64,000 nucleotides of DNA from the NCBI RefSeq assembly GCF_029318685.1, contig NZ_CP119677.1, positions 744,001 to 808,000 on the forward strand, written 5' to 3'. Of this stretch, positions 34,120 to 43,193 are shown one piece after another; position 1 is the stretch's first letter; each line of letters begins with the position of its first letter. The notes under the pieces are model-generated. The model searched no databases, was not told the origin of the DNA, and saw nothing but the letters and a program-made list of their open reading frames with translations. This stretch comes from Ruminiclostridium papyrosolvens DSM 2782 (GTDB lineage Bacteria; Bacillota; Clostridia; Acetivibrionales; DSM-1351). Made by a program: the position numbers and the translations under genes.

Positions 34120-34494
34120 ATGGAAATTTTAAAGGGACTTGGTATTTTAAACGCATCTTTCTTGGTTCCGGTTATTGTGGTGGTTCTTGTTATACTTATT
34201 ATTGCAAAGGTAGCGAAAAGTCTGCTGAAGCTTGGCATACTTATTGCAGTCATAGCAATCGGAGTGGTAATCTATTTTAATCTTCCCAGCTTTACGGTAG
34301 ATAACGGTACAGCTACCCTAAAGCTCATGGGACAGGAGCATACAATAAATGCTAAAACTGCAAAGGTTATTACCGAGGATAAGGATGGCAAAAAACAGAC
34401 AGTGCTTGTTTCAGGAACAGAAAGGATTGTTCTGCCGTTCAGTAAAGACTTTGCAGAGAAATTTATAATTGAAAAGCTTAAAGACAGTAAATAA
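34120..34494 (+). CDS. Small membrane protein of unknown function
   Basis: 124 aa; AGGAGA before the ATG. Two hydrophobic helices (residues ~12-60) are followed by an extracytoplasmic or cytosolic domain of short beta strands (TATLKLMGQEHTINAKTAKV, VLVSGTERIVLPFS). I do not recognise a family. It lies 62 bases after the M48 protease gene, so it may be co-transcribed. Confidence 0.6.
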   Translation: MEILKGLGILNASFLVPVIVVVLVILIIAKVAKSLLKLGILIAVIAIGVVIYFNLPSFTVDNGTATLKLMGQEHTINAKTAKVITEDKDGKKQTVLVSGTERIVLPFSKDFAEKFIIEKLKDSK

Positions 34495-34624
34495 TTGCTT
34501 AATCAAAAACTATTAAGTATGCGGTTTTGATGATTGATACATGGGCGCAGTGGATGCGAGGACACCCGGCAGAGCATCCTTTAGTGGTATATATTATGGC
34601 ACCAGAATATAGAAAGGTAAACGT

Positions 34625-35308
34625 ATGATTATAGACATAAATAGAGAAACTGACAGGATAAAGACGATTCTGTTATCTCTTGGGGCTGATGATTGCGGGT
34701 TTGTTTCACTTGAGGAGCAGTCTTCCATTTCATGGCACATGAGGGCTGACGATGTTTTACCGGGTGTAAAAACGATTATAGTATTTTATAAAAAATTCCC
34801 CAGGTACTTCTATACTGCCGAAGACAGGGAATGCTATAACAAGGATTTCTGCAAAATGATTTCTTCCGTGGATATGATATCACAGATGTTAGCCCAAGAA
34901 ATCATATCCAAGGGGTTTCAAGCAATAGCCATTGCTGCAGACGATGAGGTGGAGCCGGACTGGGGAGCAGTTTCTCTCAGGCATTATGCCGTTCTTGCCG
35001 GACTGGGCAGCATCGGCAAAAATAAGCTGTTGCTAACTCCACGCTTTGGAAGTATGGTGGAACTTGGTGCGGTCATGACTGATATGCCTCTTCATGGAGA
35101 TGCTCCTATCGAAAAAGAAATTTGTATTTCCGGCTGTGCCCGGTGTATACAGGCATGTCCTCAACAGGCTTTAGGCGGTGGCGAAACAAAAGCAGACCAC
35201 TGCAAAGAAACTGTATATTTAAATGAAGACGGGGACTCTATAAGCGGGTGTTGGCTATGTCGGTCTTCATGCCCGCTAAATATCAGTTTTGGAAAAAACA
35301 ATATATAG
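34625..35308 (+). CDS. Short QueG-like 4Fe-4S protein
   Basis: 227 aa; GAAAGGTAAACGT before the ATG. The N-terminal part has the epoxyqueuosine-reductase fold (DDCGFVSLEE, RHYAVLAGLGSIGKNKLLLT). The C-terminal double 4Fe-4S region has CISGCARCIQACP and GCWLCRSSCPLNI. QueG itself is longer (about 310-380 aa) with a HEAT-repeat C-terminus that is missing here, so this is probably a clostridial QueG-like reductase of unknown substrate rather than true QueG. Confidence 0.8.
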   Translation: MIIDINRETDRIKTILLSLGADDCGFVSLEEQSSISWHMRADDVLPGVKTIIVFYKKFPRYFYTAEDRECYNKDFCKMISSVDMISQMLAQEIISKGFQAIAIAADDEVEPDWGAVSLRHYAVLAGLGSIGKNKLLLTPRFGSMVELGAVMTDMPLHGDAPIEKEICISGCARCIQACPQQALGGGETKADHCKETVYLNEDGDSISGCWLCRSSCPLNISFGKNNI

Positions 35309-35349
35309 AGTTCTGTGAGGATATGACCTCAATAGCTGAAGGTAAAAAA

Positions 35350-35569
35350 ATGAAAGCTCAAAATATTAAAATTAACAGCATCCCTGCAATCATTTGGGGC
35401 GATGAATCAGACAAGTTATATATTCATGTTCACGGAAAAATGTCTTGTAAAGAACATGCAGAGAGCTTTGCTGAAATAGAAGTTGACAGTAGCTGAAAAC
35501 AGCGAGCATCCTTTTATGGAAAAAGAGGATATAAATATAGTGCATACATGGCTTGAAGAAAACATATAA
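35350..35569 (+). pseudogene. Alpha/beta-hydrolase remnant with internal deletion
   Basis: The first 48 codons give an N-terminal hydrolase segment (INSIPAIIWGDESDKLYIHV, HGKMSCKEHAESFAEI). The frame then ends at 35496, while an overlapping frame gives a typical hydrolase C-terminus with the catalytic-His region (LTVAENSEHPFMEKEDINIV, then HTWLEENI) to 35569. The middle (~150 residues with nucleophile and Asp) is gone, and the junction near 35478 is out of frame. It is therefore a deletion pseudogene. Confidence 0.65.
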
Positions 35570-35706
35570 GTGATAGTCGCAGTGCTGTCATATCAGAATT
35601 ATCGAAATAGCTGGTGGGATATATTAATGTGTTATTAGATGTAGTAAAATAATGGTATAAATACAAAAAAAGTTTGGAAATTAAGTTTGTGTTGGAGGTG
35701 TTAGTA

Positions 35707-36891
35707 TTGAAATTATCGAAATGCTTAATCACGGCTGTTACTCTTTTAATTGTATTGCTTTGCTTGACCTGCAGAAATGTATATGCAGACGATACTTGCC
35801 TTGGAAGAATGCCTGACGGGGTATTCCCCATAGGAGAAGACGATATAAGAATGGAGGAGGAAACAGTAGTTGTTGATTTGAAAAATAACACGGCTCAGTG
35901 TGAATTCCATTTTTATAATTCAGGAAAGCACAAAACAATATTGATGGGATTTCCAAGTGTACTAACAGATGATAATGACATTTCACAACCCGTCAATCTT
36001 GAAGTTCATAATTTTAAGGCATACATCGGGGGTAAAAAGATTGCTGTAAAAAAAGAAAAGAATACTCCCAAAAAAGACTCGGATAAACCATATGATAAGT
36101 TCAGCCAATGGTATACTTTTAAAGTGAATATAAAACCCGGCCAAAGAATCATTGTTAAAAATACATATTCGTTTAACCCGACATATGATTCTATATCAAA
36201 TATTTTTTCGGGCTATGTAATACGTACGGGTGCGGCTTGGAAAGGCACAATAGGCAAGGCAAAAGTAACATTTAAACTGGGAGACATGCAGCCGTATTAC
36301 ATTACTGATCTGTATCCCGGTAATTATAAATTTGTAGGAAATGAACTTGTTTGGGAAAACTCAAATTTTGAACCAACCTATGATTTGAGCGTTATATATA
36401 ATGAAAGCCGCTTCAAAAACAGCAAGAAGTATTTGGATAATTATGGCGGTGACATTGAAGACATAAACAAAATAGTAAAGCAGTTCAAGGAAGCAGACCA
36501 ATTGGCTAAACAAAAAAATAATAAAGAGTTGATAAAACGTTATAATGAGGCAATAGCAGCCCATCAGAACGTTCTGGCTGTGTATATAAAAAGTAAACTT
36601 CCTGATGGTTTGGTTAAAGAAAAAACATCAATAGGTGACATACATATTGAGAAGAGAGAAGATGGGGATTTTTATATCGGATGTGACATTTTGGGTATAC
36701 CTGAACAGCAGTCTAAAATAACCGTTACTCATATTGATAAAAATGGTAAAAAAATCGTTGATGCAGAGAGCAGTAACTATTTTATCTGTCATTTAGAAGC
36801 ATCGGTTAATTATGAGATTTTGTGCCAGGTTACGGACTGGAAGGGTAAAATTATAGAGAAAAGCACTAAATATTTTGCACCTCCGTCATAG
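35707..36891 (+). CDS. Exported protein, DUF4424-like, function unknown
   Basis: 394 aa from TTG 35707 (GGAGG, 8-base gap). The signal peptide spans residues 1-27 (LITAVTLLIVLLCLTC) with a likely cleavage after VYA. The mature part is beta-rich: MEEETVVVDLKNNTAQCEFH, MGFPSVL, YSFNPTYDSISN, and LVWENSNFEPTYDLSVIYNE, the last block being why I compare it to DUF4424. A helical linker follows (about residues 250-290). It is secreted or wall-associated; no enzymatic motif is seen. Confidence 0.6.
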   Translation: MKLSKCLITAVTLLIVLLCLTCRNVYADDTCLGRMPDGVFPIGEDDIRMEEETVVVDLKNNTAQCEFHFYNSGKHKTILMGFPSVLTDDNDISQPVNLEVHNFKAYIGGKKIAVKKEKNTPKKDSDKPYDKFSQWYTFKVNIKPGQRIIVKNTYSFNPTYDSISNIFSGYVIRTGAAWKGTIGKAKVTFKLGDMQPYYITDLYPGNYKFVGNELVWENSNFEPTYDLSVIYNESRFKNSKKYLDNYGGDIEDINKIVKQFKEADQLAKQKNNKELIKRYNEAIAAHQNVLAVYIKSKLPDGLVKEKTSIGDIHIEKREDGDFYIGCDILGIPEQQSKITVTHIDKNGKKIVDAESSNYFICHLEASVNYEILCQVTDWKGKIIEKSTKYFAPPS

Positions 36892-36977
36892 GAAGGCATA
36901 CCTGATACCAAGCATATTAAATAAATTACATATATGGGTGATATTGACAATAATCTAGGCAATAGATAAACTCAAAA

Positions 36978-37039
36978 AGTACAGTGTTTAGTCACAATGT
37001 AAGTCTTGCAACGAAGGGAGGGTGCTGTACTGCTTTTTT
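36978..37039 (+). terminator. Possible terminator
   Basis: AGTACAG (36978-36984) and CTGTACT (37025-37031) are perfect complements around a 40-base loop, followed by GC and T6. The long loop makes this uncertain. Confidence 0.4.
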
Positions 37040-37078
37040 ATATTTGCTAAATAAAGTTTTTTCCTCATAACTTCAAGA

Positions 37079-37092
37079 TAGTCGGACGACTA
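37079..37092. promoter_or_regulatory. Palindrome TAGTCG-GA-CGACTA
   Basis: A perfect 6-bp inverted repeat with a 2-base centre, 28 bases before the start of the secreted PPC-domain protein. This is a candidate operator in its leader. Confidence 0.4.
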
Positions 37093-37119
37093 ACTATATA
37101 CAACAAGGAGAGATTTTAT

Positions 37120-38586
37120 ATGAACTTTAGTAAAAAGAAATTGCTGTCATTGCTGATGGTTGTTTCAATGTCATTAGCCATTGTTTGCCCAATGAATGTA
37201 CTTGCAGCAGAAAATACGGATGCAAAAATGCATGTTGAGTATTCGCCAAATAAAGAAATAAAGAGTCAGGAAGCTGTACAGGTTACAAATTTAGCTTCTG
37301 CTGAAAATATGGCCGTGCCCAATAAGCTGGAGAAGAAAGTTGATATTTCACGTATCAAGAAGGGAAGACTGCAGAGTGCTGCTGGGAAAGCAGCAACTTC
37401 AGATTCAGAAGTTGCTGCCCAATCAACAGTTGTGGCAGGTACTGTAAGCGGAACTTTATCTGCAACAGGTGACGCAAAAATATATTCTCTGAATTTACAG
37501 CCGGGAATATACCTTCAAGCACAGTTGACAACTCCTGCAAATCCTAATTTGGATTATGATTTATATTTGCTGGATTCACAAGGAAATATTCTGCGTGGCT
37601 CAGAATACTTCACACAGATTAACGGAACCAGCGGAACCTTGCCGGAAGCTCTGGGGTATATAACCTCAGGTGATGCAACGGCTACATATTATTTATATGT
37701 TCACTCTTCAAACGGCGGAAGTGTAAGTGAAACATTTAAATTAGATTATTCAGTAAGCAGTGCTTGTGATAACTACGAAATAGATGAGCATGCAAGTCAG
37801 GCGCTTGCATTTACATATGGAACAGCTGGGGCATATGTAAACACAAGAAACTTGAGTTCACCGATAGACAACGATTGGTACGCTATCACAGTACCAAGCA
37901 GCAGAATATATGACAAATTACAGATTACAGCCACTACTGCGTCTGCCAATACCTGTTCAGTTCAGGTATATAAGAATGCTTCAACATCAGGACTTGCTAT
38001 GCAGATGGTAAATCCAAGCGGTAATAATTTCTCTGTTGGCACCGGAACATATTATATAAGGGTGTGCAATGCAAAAACCATGGAAGAATATAACGATGCA
38101 GATATTCAGAACTATACATTGACAGTTACTCCCATATTAAGAGCAGACACTATTACAATTACAGATTTAAACGGAACAGAAGGCTTGAATTATGTAGTTA
38201 ACTATCCAGGCTATGGAGCACATTTCAGGACAGGCACAGGAACGTTAACAATTTCAGGTGTTGCAACTGTAAAAGACCCTGCTACAAATGTTACATATGC
38301 CGTTGCAGGAGTGGGAGTTACAGGAATGTACTATAATCCGTACTGGGACAGAAATAACACACCTTCAAATGCTGTCAGAACCGGTACCGGTATAACTGAT
38401 TCGTCAGGCAGATTTAATATTTCAATTGGTTTGCCTTCGGGAGTGGGTGGTGAAATGCACGATTCAGGTGTTTCCTATCAGTATTTCGATGTATGCGGAG
38501 TTCAGGCGTATATGAGCGATAATACAAACGTAAGAGACGAGGAGACCATTTTTCACCTTGCATATTCAATGTATCATGGTTTTTAG
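37120..38586 (+). CDS. Secreted protein with PPC-like repeats
   Basis: 488 aa; ACAAGGAGAG precedes the ATG. The signal peptide runs to about residue 29 (MVVSMSLAIVCPMNVLAA). Two beta-sandwich units resemble bacterial pre-peptidase C-terminal (PPC) domains (YSLNLQPGIYLQAQLTTPAN; DNDWYAITVPSS), followed by a C-terminal beta domain (TITDLNGTEGLNYVVNYPGY). No protease domain, dockerin or SLH repeat is present, so it is unclear how it is used. Perhaps it is a carbohydrate- or protein-binding extracellular protein. Confidence 0.7.
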   Translation: MNFSKKKLLSLLMVVSMSLAIVCPMNVLAAENTDAKMHVEYSPNKEIKSQEAVQVTNLASAENMAVPNKLEKKVDISRIKKGRLQSAAGKAATSDSEVAAQSTVVAGTVSGTLSATGDAKIYSLNLQPGIYLQAQLTTPANPNLDYDLYLLDSQGNILRGSEYFTQINGTSGTLPEALGYITSGDATATYYLYVHSSNGGSVSETFKLDYSVSSACDNYEIDEHASQALAFTYGTAGAYVNTRNLSSPIDNDWYAITVPSSRIYDKLQITATTASANTCSVQVYKNASTSGLAMQMVNPSGNNFSVGTGTYYIRVCNAKTMEEYNDADIQNYTLTVTPILRADTITITDLNGTEGLNYVVNYPGYGAHFRTGTGTLTISGVATVKDPATNVTYAVAGVGVTGMYYNPYWDRNNTPSNAVRTGTGITDSSGRFNISIGLPSGVGGEMHDSGVSYQYFDVCGVQAYMSDNTNVRDEETIFHLAYSMYHGF

Positions 38587-38684
38587 TCTAAAATATATTA
38601 AGCGACATTAAGTCCCAAATGAGTTAAATAGGAATAAGCAGATATTAAAAGCAGAATATTTATTGCTGAAAAAGCATCTAAAGT

Positions 38685-38733
38685 GAGTATCGCCAGACTA
38701 CTTGAGAAGTGGTGGGTGATACTCTTCTTTTTT
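38685..38733 (+). terminator. Terminator after the secreted protein gene
   Basis: GAGTATCGCC pairs with GGTGATACTC (one mismatch), followed by TTCTTTTTT. Confidence 0.65.
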
Positions 38734-38866
38734 AGGAGAAAGTTAAATTGAGTAAAGTAATAGTCATAATTTCATGAAAGTGTTGCTCTTTAAGGATTGC
38801 TAATTTTACATAAATTCTATTAAATGTTAAACTTTAACTAAAATATCAGTGTGAAAGGAATACTTT

Positions 38867-39184
38867 ATGAATTACATATTTATTTTTTCCGGGATAGCTT
38901 TTTTAATAGCTTTAATACATTCGTTAGTCAAGGTTTTCTTTTTAGAAGAAAAATGGGAGACACTAATCTTTTCTAATGGATTTGATAATAAAAATATGTT
39001 AGAAATATACTCTTATTTAACGTCTGAAGGTATAAAATGTATAATTGTAAACTTAGAAAGTTCTTCTTCAAGGGAGGTTGCAAGTACTAGAAACATTGTG
39101 CCACAAAGACTTGATATTCATAAAAGCCATATACAAAAAGCCCGTCAACTGATATACAAAAAGTATGGAAATACCTTGGGATAG
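38867..39184 (+). CDS. Small membrane-anchored protein, DUF2007-like
   Basis: 105 aa; AAAGGAATAC before the ATG. One N-terminal transmembrane helix (residues 3-25) is followed by a small alpha/beta domain: LIFSNGFDNKNMLEIYSYLT, then EGIKCIIVN and RLDIHKSHIQKARQLIYKKY. The arrangement of a helix-rich half and a final helix after a hydrophobic strand recalls DUF2007 (putative signal-transducing proteins). Function unknown. Confidence 0.55.
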   Translation: MNYIFIFSGIAFLIALIHSLVKVFFLEEKWETLIFSNGFDNKNMLEIYSYLTSEGIKCIIVNLESSSSREVASTRNIVPQRLDIHKSHIQKARQLIYKKYGNTLG

Positions 39185-39319
39185 TCAGTTTGATGTTTTG
39201 TCATAATAATATGTTACATCTATTTTTAACCGTGCTAATAATTCCCAGTAATTTTGTTGGTTTTCACTTCTTATTTTGGGTATAAATATAATAACACAAT
39301 ATAAAAAGAGGTGTTTACA

Positions 39320-41548
39320 ATGGACGCATGGAGATATTTCAAAAACGGAAATTGGTCCGAGGAAATAGATGTAAGGGATTTTATAGTAAATAATTATACA
39401 CCATATGAGGGGGATGCTTCCTTTTTAAAGGGTCCGACGGAAAGGACACAAAAACTTTGGAAGAAAGTCAGTGACAAACTGGAGGAGGAAAGAAAGAACG
39501 GAGGAGTTCTTGATGTTGATACAAAAATAATATCAACAATGACTTCTCATGACCCCGGGTATATAGATAAAGAACTGGAAAAAATTGTAGGATTACAGAC
39601 TGACCAACCTTTGAAAAGGGGTATAATGCCATTTGGTGGAATCAGAATGGTGGTAAAGGGCGGTGAGGCTTATGGTAAAAAGATTGATGAAAGTGTTGTT
39701 AAGCTTTTTACTGAGTACCGCAAAACTCATAATGATGGTGTCTACGATGTATATACTCCTGAAATGATGAGAGCAAAAAAAGCAGGAATTATAACCGGGC
39801 TGCCGGATGCATACGGTAGAGGAAGAATAATCGGGGATTACAGAAGGGTTGCACTGTATGGGGTTGACAGACTTATTGACGATAAACAGAAGCAGCTGAC
39901 AAGTCTTGAAATGGATTATATGGACAGTGAGACCATTCAGGAGAGGGAAGAAACAAAAAGTCAGATAAAAGCCCTTGAGTACTTAAAACAAATGGCAGAA
40001 ATGTATGGCTTTGATATTTCAAGGCCTGCTGAAACCGCACAGGAAGCCTTCCAATGGTTGTATTTTGGTTTCTTGGGAGCAGTAAAGGAGCAGAACGGTG
40101 CCGCTATGAGTCTCGGCAGAGTTTCAACCTTCCTTGATATTTATATAGAGAGGGATATAAAGGAGGGCGTACTTACGGAGGAGGAGGCTCAGGAACTTGT
40201 GGACCACTTTGTTATGAAACTCAGATTAGTAAGATTTCTAAGGACTCCCGAATACGAAAAACTGTTTTCCGGCGACCCTACATGGGTAACTGAGAGTATA
40301 GGAGGTATGGGCCTTGACGGACGTACGCTGGTAACCAAGAATTCCTTTAGGATGCTGCATACCTTGTTTAATCTGGGACACGCACCTGAACCAAATTTAA
40401 CGGTTCTATGGTCAGTACATCTTCCTGACGGTTTTAAAAAATACTGCTCATATGTTTCCATTAACACAAGCTCTATTCAATATGAGAGCGACGACATAAT
40501 GAGGTATTACTGGGGCGATGACTATGGTATAGCATGCTGTGTTTCGGCTATGAGAATTGGAAAGCAGATGCAGTTCTTCGGAGCCCGTTGCAATATGGCA
40601 AAAGCTTTGCTGTATGCAATTAACGGAGGCCGTGACGAAAAATCAGGGGTTCAGGTAGGGCCTATAATGCAGGCAGTTGAGACTGAATATCTTGATTATG
40701 ATGATGTAATGAAGAGATTCGATGCAGTACTTACATGGGTTGCAAAGCTTTACATCAACACTCTGAATATTATACACTATATGCACGACAAGTATGCATA
40801 TGAAAGACTACAGATGTCTTTGCATGACAAGGATATATTAAGAACTATGGCATGTGGAATAGCAGGATTATCAGTAGTTGCAGACTCACTGAGCGCTATC
40901 AAGTATGCAAAGGTAAAGGTAATAAGGAATGAAGATGGGCTTGCTACCGACTATGATATAGAAGGAGATTACCCGAAGTTTGGAAACAATGACGACCGTG
41001 TAGACAATATAGCAGTAATGCTGGTTAAACGTTTTATGGAAAAATTGGAAAAACAGAGGACTTACAGACATTCTGTTCCAACTCTTTCAGTACTCACTAT
41101 TACATCAAATGTTGTATACGGAGCGAAGACAGGAAATACACCTGACGGAAGAAAAGCAGGAGAACCCTTCGGACCGGGTGCAAACCCAATGCACGGAAGG
41201 GACTTGAATGGAGCACTTGCAGTACTTCAGTCAATTTCAAAGCTGCCTTACCAGTTTGCACAGGACGGTATATCTTATACATTCTCCATAATCCCAAAAG
41301 CACTGGGAAGAGAGGAAGATACCAGGATAAGTAACCTTTCGTCAATGTTAGACTCCTACTTTAAGGAAGGCGGACATCACATTAATATTAATGTTTTTGA
41401 AAGGGAAATGCTTATGGATGCAATGGAGCATCCTGAAAAGTATCCTCAGCTTACAATAAGGGTTTCCGGTTATGCGGTAAACTTTATAAAATTGACAAGA
41501 GAACAGCAGCTTGATGTAATTAACAGAACTATACACGAAAATATATAG
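39320..41548 (+). CDS. pflB: Pyruvate formate-lyase (formate C-acetyltransferase)
   Basis: 742 aa from the ATG at 39320 (AAAGAGGTG). Catalytic cysteines are in [12 protein letters not shown] near residue 400, and the glycyl radical site is RVSGYAVNF near the C-terminus. It converts pyruvate and CoA to acetyl-CoA and formate under anaerobic conditions. The activating enzyme lies downstream. Confidence 0.96.
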   Translation: MDAWRYFKNGNWSEEIDVRDFIVNNYTPYEGDASFLKGPTERTQKLWKKVSDKLEEERKNGGVLDVDTKIISTMTSHDPGYIDKELEKIVGLQTDQPLKRGIMPFGGIRMVVKGGEAYGKKIDESVVKLFTEYRKTHNDGVYDVYTPEMMRAKKAGIITGLPDAYGRGRIIGDYRRVALYGVDRLIDDKQKQLTSLEMDYMDSETIQEREETKSQIKALEYLKQMAEMYGFDISRPAETAQEAFQWLYFGFLGAVKEQNGAAMSLGRVSTFLDIYIERDIKEGVLTEEEAQELVDHFVMKLRLVRFLRTPEYEKLFSGDPTWVTESIGGMGLDGRTLVTKNSFRMLHTLFNLGHAPEPNLTVLWSVHLPDGFKKYCSYVSINTSSIQYESDDIMRYYWGDDYGIACCVSAMRIGKQMQFFGARCNMAKALLYAINGGRDEKSGVQVGPIMQAVETEYLDYDDVMKRFDAVLTWVAKLYINTLNIIHYMHDKYAYERLQMSLHDKDILRTMACGIAGLSVVADSLSAIKYAKVKVIRNEDGLATDYDIEGDYPKFGNNDDRVDNIAVMLVKRFMEKLEKQRTYRHSVPTLSVLTITSNVVYGAKTGNTPDGRKAGEPFGPGANPMHGRDLNGALAVLQSISKLPYQFAQDGISYTFSIIPKALGREEDTRISNLSSMLDSYFKEGGHHININVFEREMLMDAMEHPEKYPQLTIRVSGYAVNFIKLTREQQLDVINRTIHENI

Positions 41549-41583
41549 TTTCAGCCGGACAGGTTCCGAGGGATAAGAGTGAC

Positions 41584-41620
41584 AAATTAATTTCCTTGGA
41601 ATCTGCTAAGGATTAATTTT
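41584..41620 (+). terminator. Attenuator-like hairpin between pflB and pflA
   Basis: AAATTAAT..CCTT and AAGG.ATTAATTTT form a long imperfect stem ending in TTTT, in the 107-base gap. It may lower activase mRNA relative to PflB. Confidence 0.5.
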
Positions 41621-41655
41621 CATACGGGGTTGCAAGTTTTAAGGAGGTAATTCTG

Positions 41656-42378
41656 ATGGAAATCAAAGGAAGAGTACACTCATTTGAAACCTTCGGGACT
41701 GTAGATGGTCCCGGAATAAGATTTATAGTATTTTTAAAAGGTTGTCCCCTGAGATGCAAGTACTGTCATAACAGAGACGCATGGAGCTCCGAGGGAGCAA
41801 AACTGTATACCCCTCAGGAGGTTATGAAGGAATTACTCAAATACAAGAACTTTATAGAAGCCTCACATGGAGGAATAACAGTCAGCGGAGGAGAGCCGTT
41901 AATACAGCAGGATTTTGTAAGGGAGCTGTTTAAGCTGTGCCGTGAAGCGGGGATACATACTGCTGTGGACACTTCCGGCTATGTCAATGTTGAAGATGTA
42001 AAGGAAACACTTGAATATACAGACCTTGTACTTCTGGACTTAAAACAGGCAAATGCAAAGAAGCATTTGGACTTGACAGGTGTTGAAAATGAGCGAATAA
42101 AGCTGTTTACAAGCTATCTCGGTGAAATAGGAAAACCGGTCTGGATAAGATACGTCCTTGTTCCGGGTTATACCGACAATGAAGAAGACTTGCTGGCGGC
42201 ATACAATTATTTAAAGGGATTCAAAAATATAGAAAAAATAGAGGTTCTTCCGTACCACTCAATGGGAAAAGTGAAATGGGAGAAGCTGAATGTTGAGTAC
42301 CCTCTGGAAGGAGTGCCCTCCCCTTCACAAGAAGAAGTGGACAGAGCAAAAAACATTCTGACCACGGGAAAACCGTAG
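41656..42378 (+). CDS. pflA: Pyruvate formate-lyase activating enzyme
   Basis: 240 aa; AAGGAGGT before the ATG. The N-terminus SFETFGTVDGPGIRFIVFLKG leads into the radical SAM motif CPLRCKYCHN, followed by GGITVSGGEPL. It is a short PflA-type enzyme without an extra ferredoxin domain, and installs the glycyl radical on PflB. Its last codons form one arm of a hairpin shared with the convergent gene. Confidence 0.95.
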   Translation: MEIKGRVHSFETFGTVDGPGIRFIVFLKGCPLRCKYCHNRDAWSSEGAKLYTPQEVMKELLKYKNFIEASHGGITVSGGEPLIQQDFVRELFKLCREAGIHTAVDTSGYVNVEDVKETLEYTDLVLLDLKQANAKKHLDLTGVENERIKLFTSYLGEIGKPVWIRYVLVPGYTDNEEDLLAAYNYLKGFKNIEKIEVLPYHSMGKVKWEKLNVEYPLEGVPSPSQEEVDRAKNILTTGKP

Positions 42379-42407
42379 AAATTTTACATCTGTTTTCTTA
42401 CGGTTTT
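42369..42407. terminator. Hairpin built from the ends of two convergent genes
   Basis: AAAACCGTA (42369-42377, the pflA end) and TACGGTTTT (42399-42407, inside the 42384 gene) are perfect complements. The short T4 tract makes it a modest bidirectional terminator. Confidence 0.5.
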
Positions 42408-42566
42408 GTATTCATCATTAAATTGAAAGTAGGGGCAGCTGTTAAAGGCTTTTGTCATAAACCTTAGCATTTCATCCTCGTCCAGATTTACCTGACAGTA
42501 ATAAGAGCTGTATTCTTCGTCGTACAGGTAATTTATACAGCAATCACAGTTTGATTTAGTTTTCAT
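42384..42566 (-). CDS. Small Cys protein, DUF6472-like
   Basis: 60 aa from the ATG at 42566 (AGGAGG, 8-base gap). It reads KSNCDCCINYLYDEEYSSYY, then CQVNLDEDEMLRFM and NSCPYFQ, with four to five cysteines placed to bind a metal. It matches a small clostridial family that I recall as DUF6472. Role unknown; it is convergent with pflA. Confidence 0.75.
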   Translation of the reverse strand: MKTKSNCDCCINYLYDEEYSSYYCQVNLDEDEMLRFMTKAFNSCPYFQFNDEYKTVRKQM

Positions 42567-42605
42567 CAGCAAAATCCTCCTATAATATAGTTAGATAGTC
42601 CACTG

Positions 42606-42645
42606 GCAAAATGTCTCATGATTTAAAATCATTGAGGCATTTTGC
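42606..42645. repeat. Long hairpin spanning the thioesterase stop codon
   Basis: GCAAAATG..CTCA.GATTT pairs with AAATC..TGAG..CATTTTGC with few mismatches. There is no clear U tract on either strand. It probably stabilises the mRNA 3' end or acts as a weak terminator. Confidence 0.4.
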
Positions 42646-43084
42646 TTAGTACAGGGTAATCGTTTTCGCAAAAATTACCAGTTACAAAATATGATGCCTG
42701 AGAACGGACAAGAAGCTGGTTATCTTCATTGAATATCTGGCCGGAAGCTCTCATAATGGTTTTACCATTGCTTACTACCTCGCCTACCGCAGTCAGGCTG
42801 CAACCTACGGGTGAATTTTTAATATAGCTGTTGCTCATATCAATTGTTACAACCCGCTTTTTAAGCGTAATACAGGAAACACCCATAACTATATCAGATA
42901 ATGAAGCCAGAGTACCTCCATGAACAAAGCCATAGATATTACAGTGCTTGTCTGTGATTTTTGTTTTACATGTAAATCTCCCTTCAGACAAATCAACTAT
43001 TTCAAGCTTAAGGAAATTTTCAAGTATGGGACTTTTGTATGTTTCCAATAAATATTTATATAGCCATGAAAGATGTTCCTGCAT
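42629..43084 (-). CDS. PaaI-type hotdog thioesterase
   Basis: 151 aa with the hotdog-fold motif NIYGFVHGGTLASLSDIVMG (catalytic Asp in the helix), then VTIDMSNSYIKNSPVG and VVSNGKTIMRASGQIFNEDN. It hydrolyses acyl-CoA thioesters of unknown acyl group. It is transcribed alone. Confidence 0.88.
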   Translation of the reverse strand: MQEHLSWLYKYLLETYKSPILENFLKLEIVDLSEGRFTCKTKITDKHCNIYGFVHGGTLASLSDIVMGVSCITLKKRVVTIDMSNSYIKNSPVGCSLTAVGEVVSNGKTIMRASGQIFNEDNQLLVRSQASYFVTGNFCENDYPVLSKMPQ

Positions 43085-43193
43085 TATGTGCCTCCATTAA
43101 ATTGTTAAGTTTTAATAGCTAACTATTACCATATATTAAAAAATGCTTTATTGTCAAGAAGCTATGGTGTAAAGAAAATAAAATGATGCAATA

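Noticed and set aside
34625-35496. QueG-like gene continued by frameshift into the next frame
   Set aside because: The overlapping frame (PAKYQFWKKQY...) does not continue the QueG family, and the 35350 start begins a hydrolase-like segment instead.
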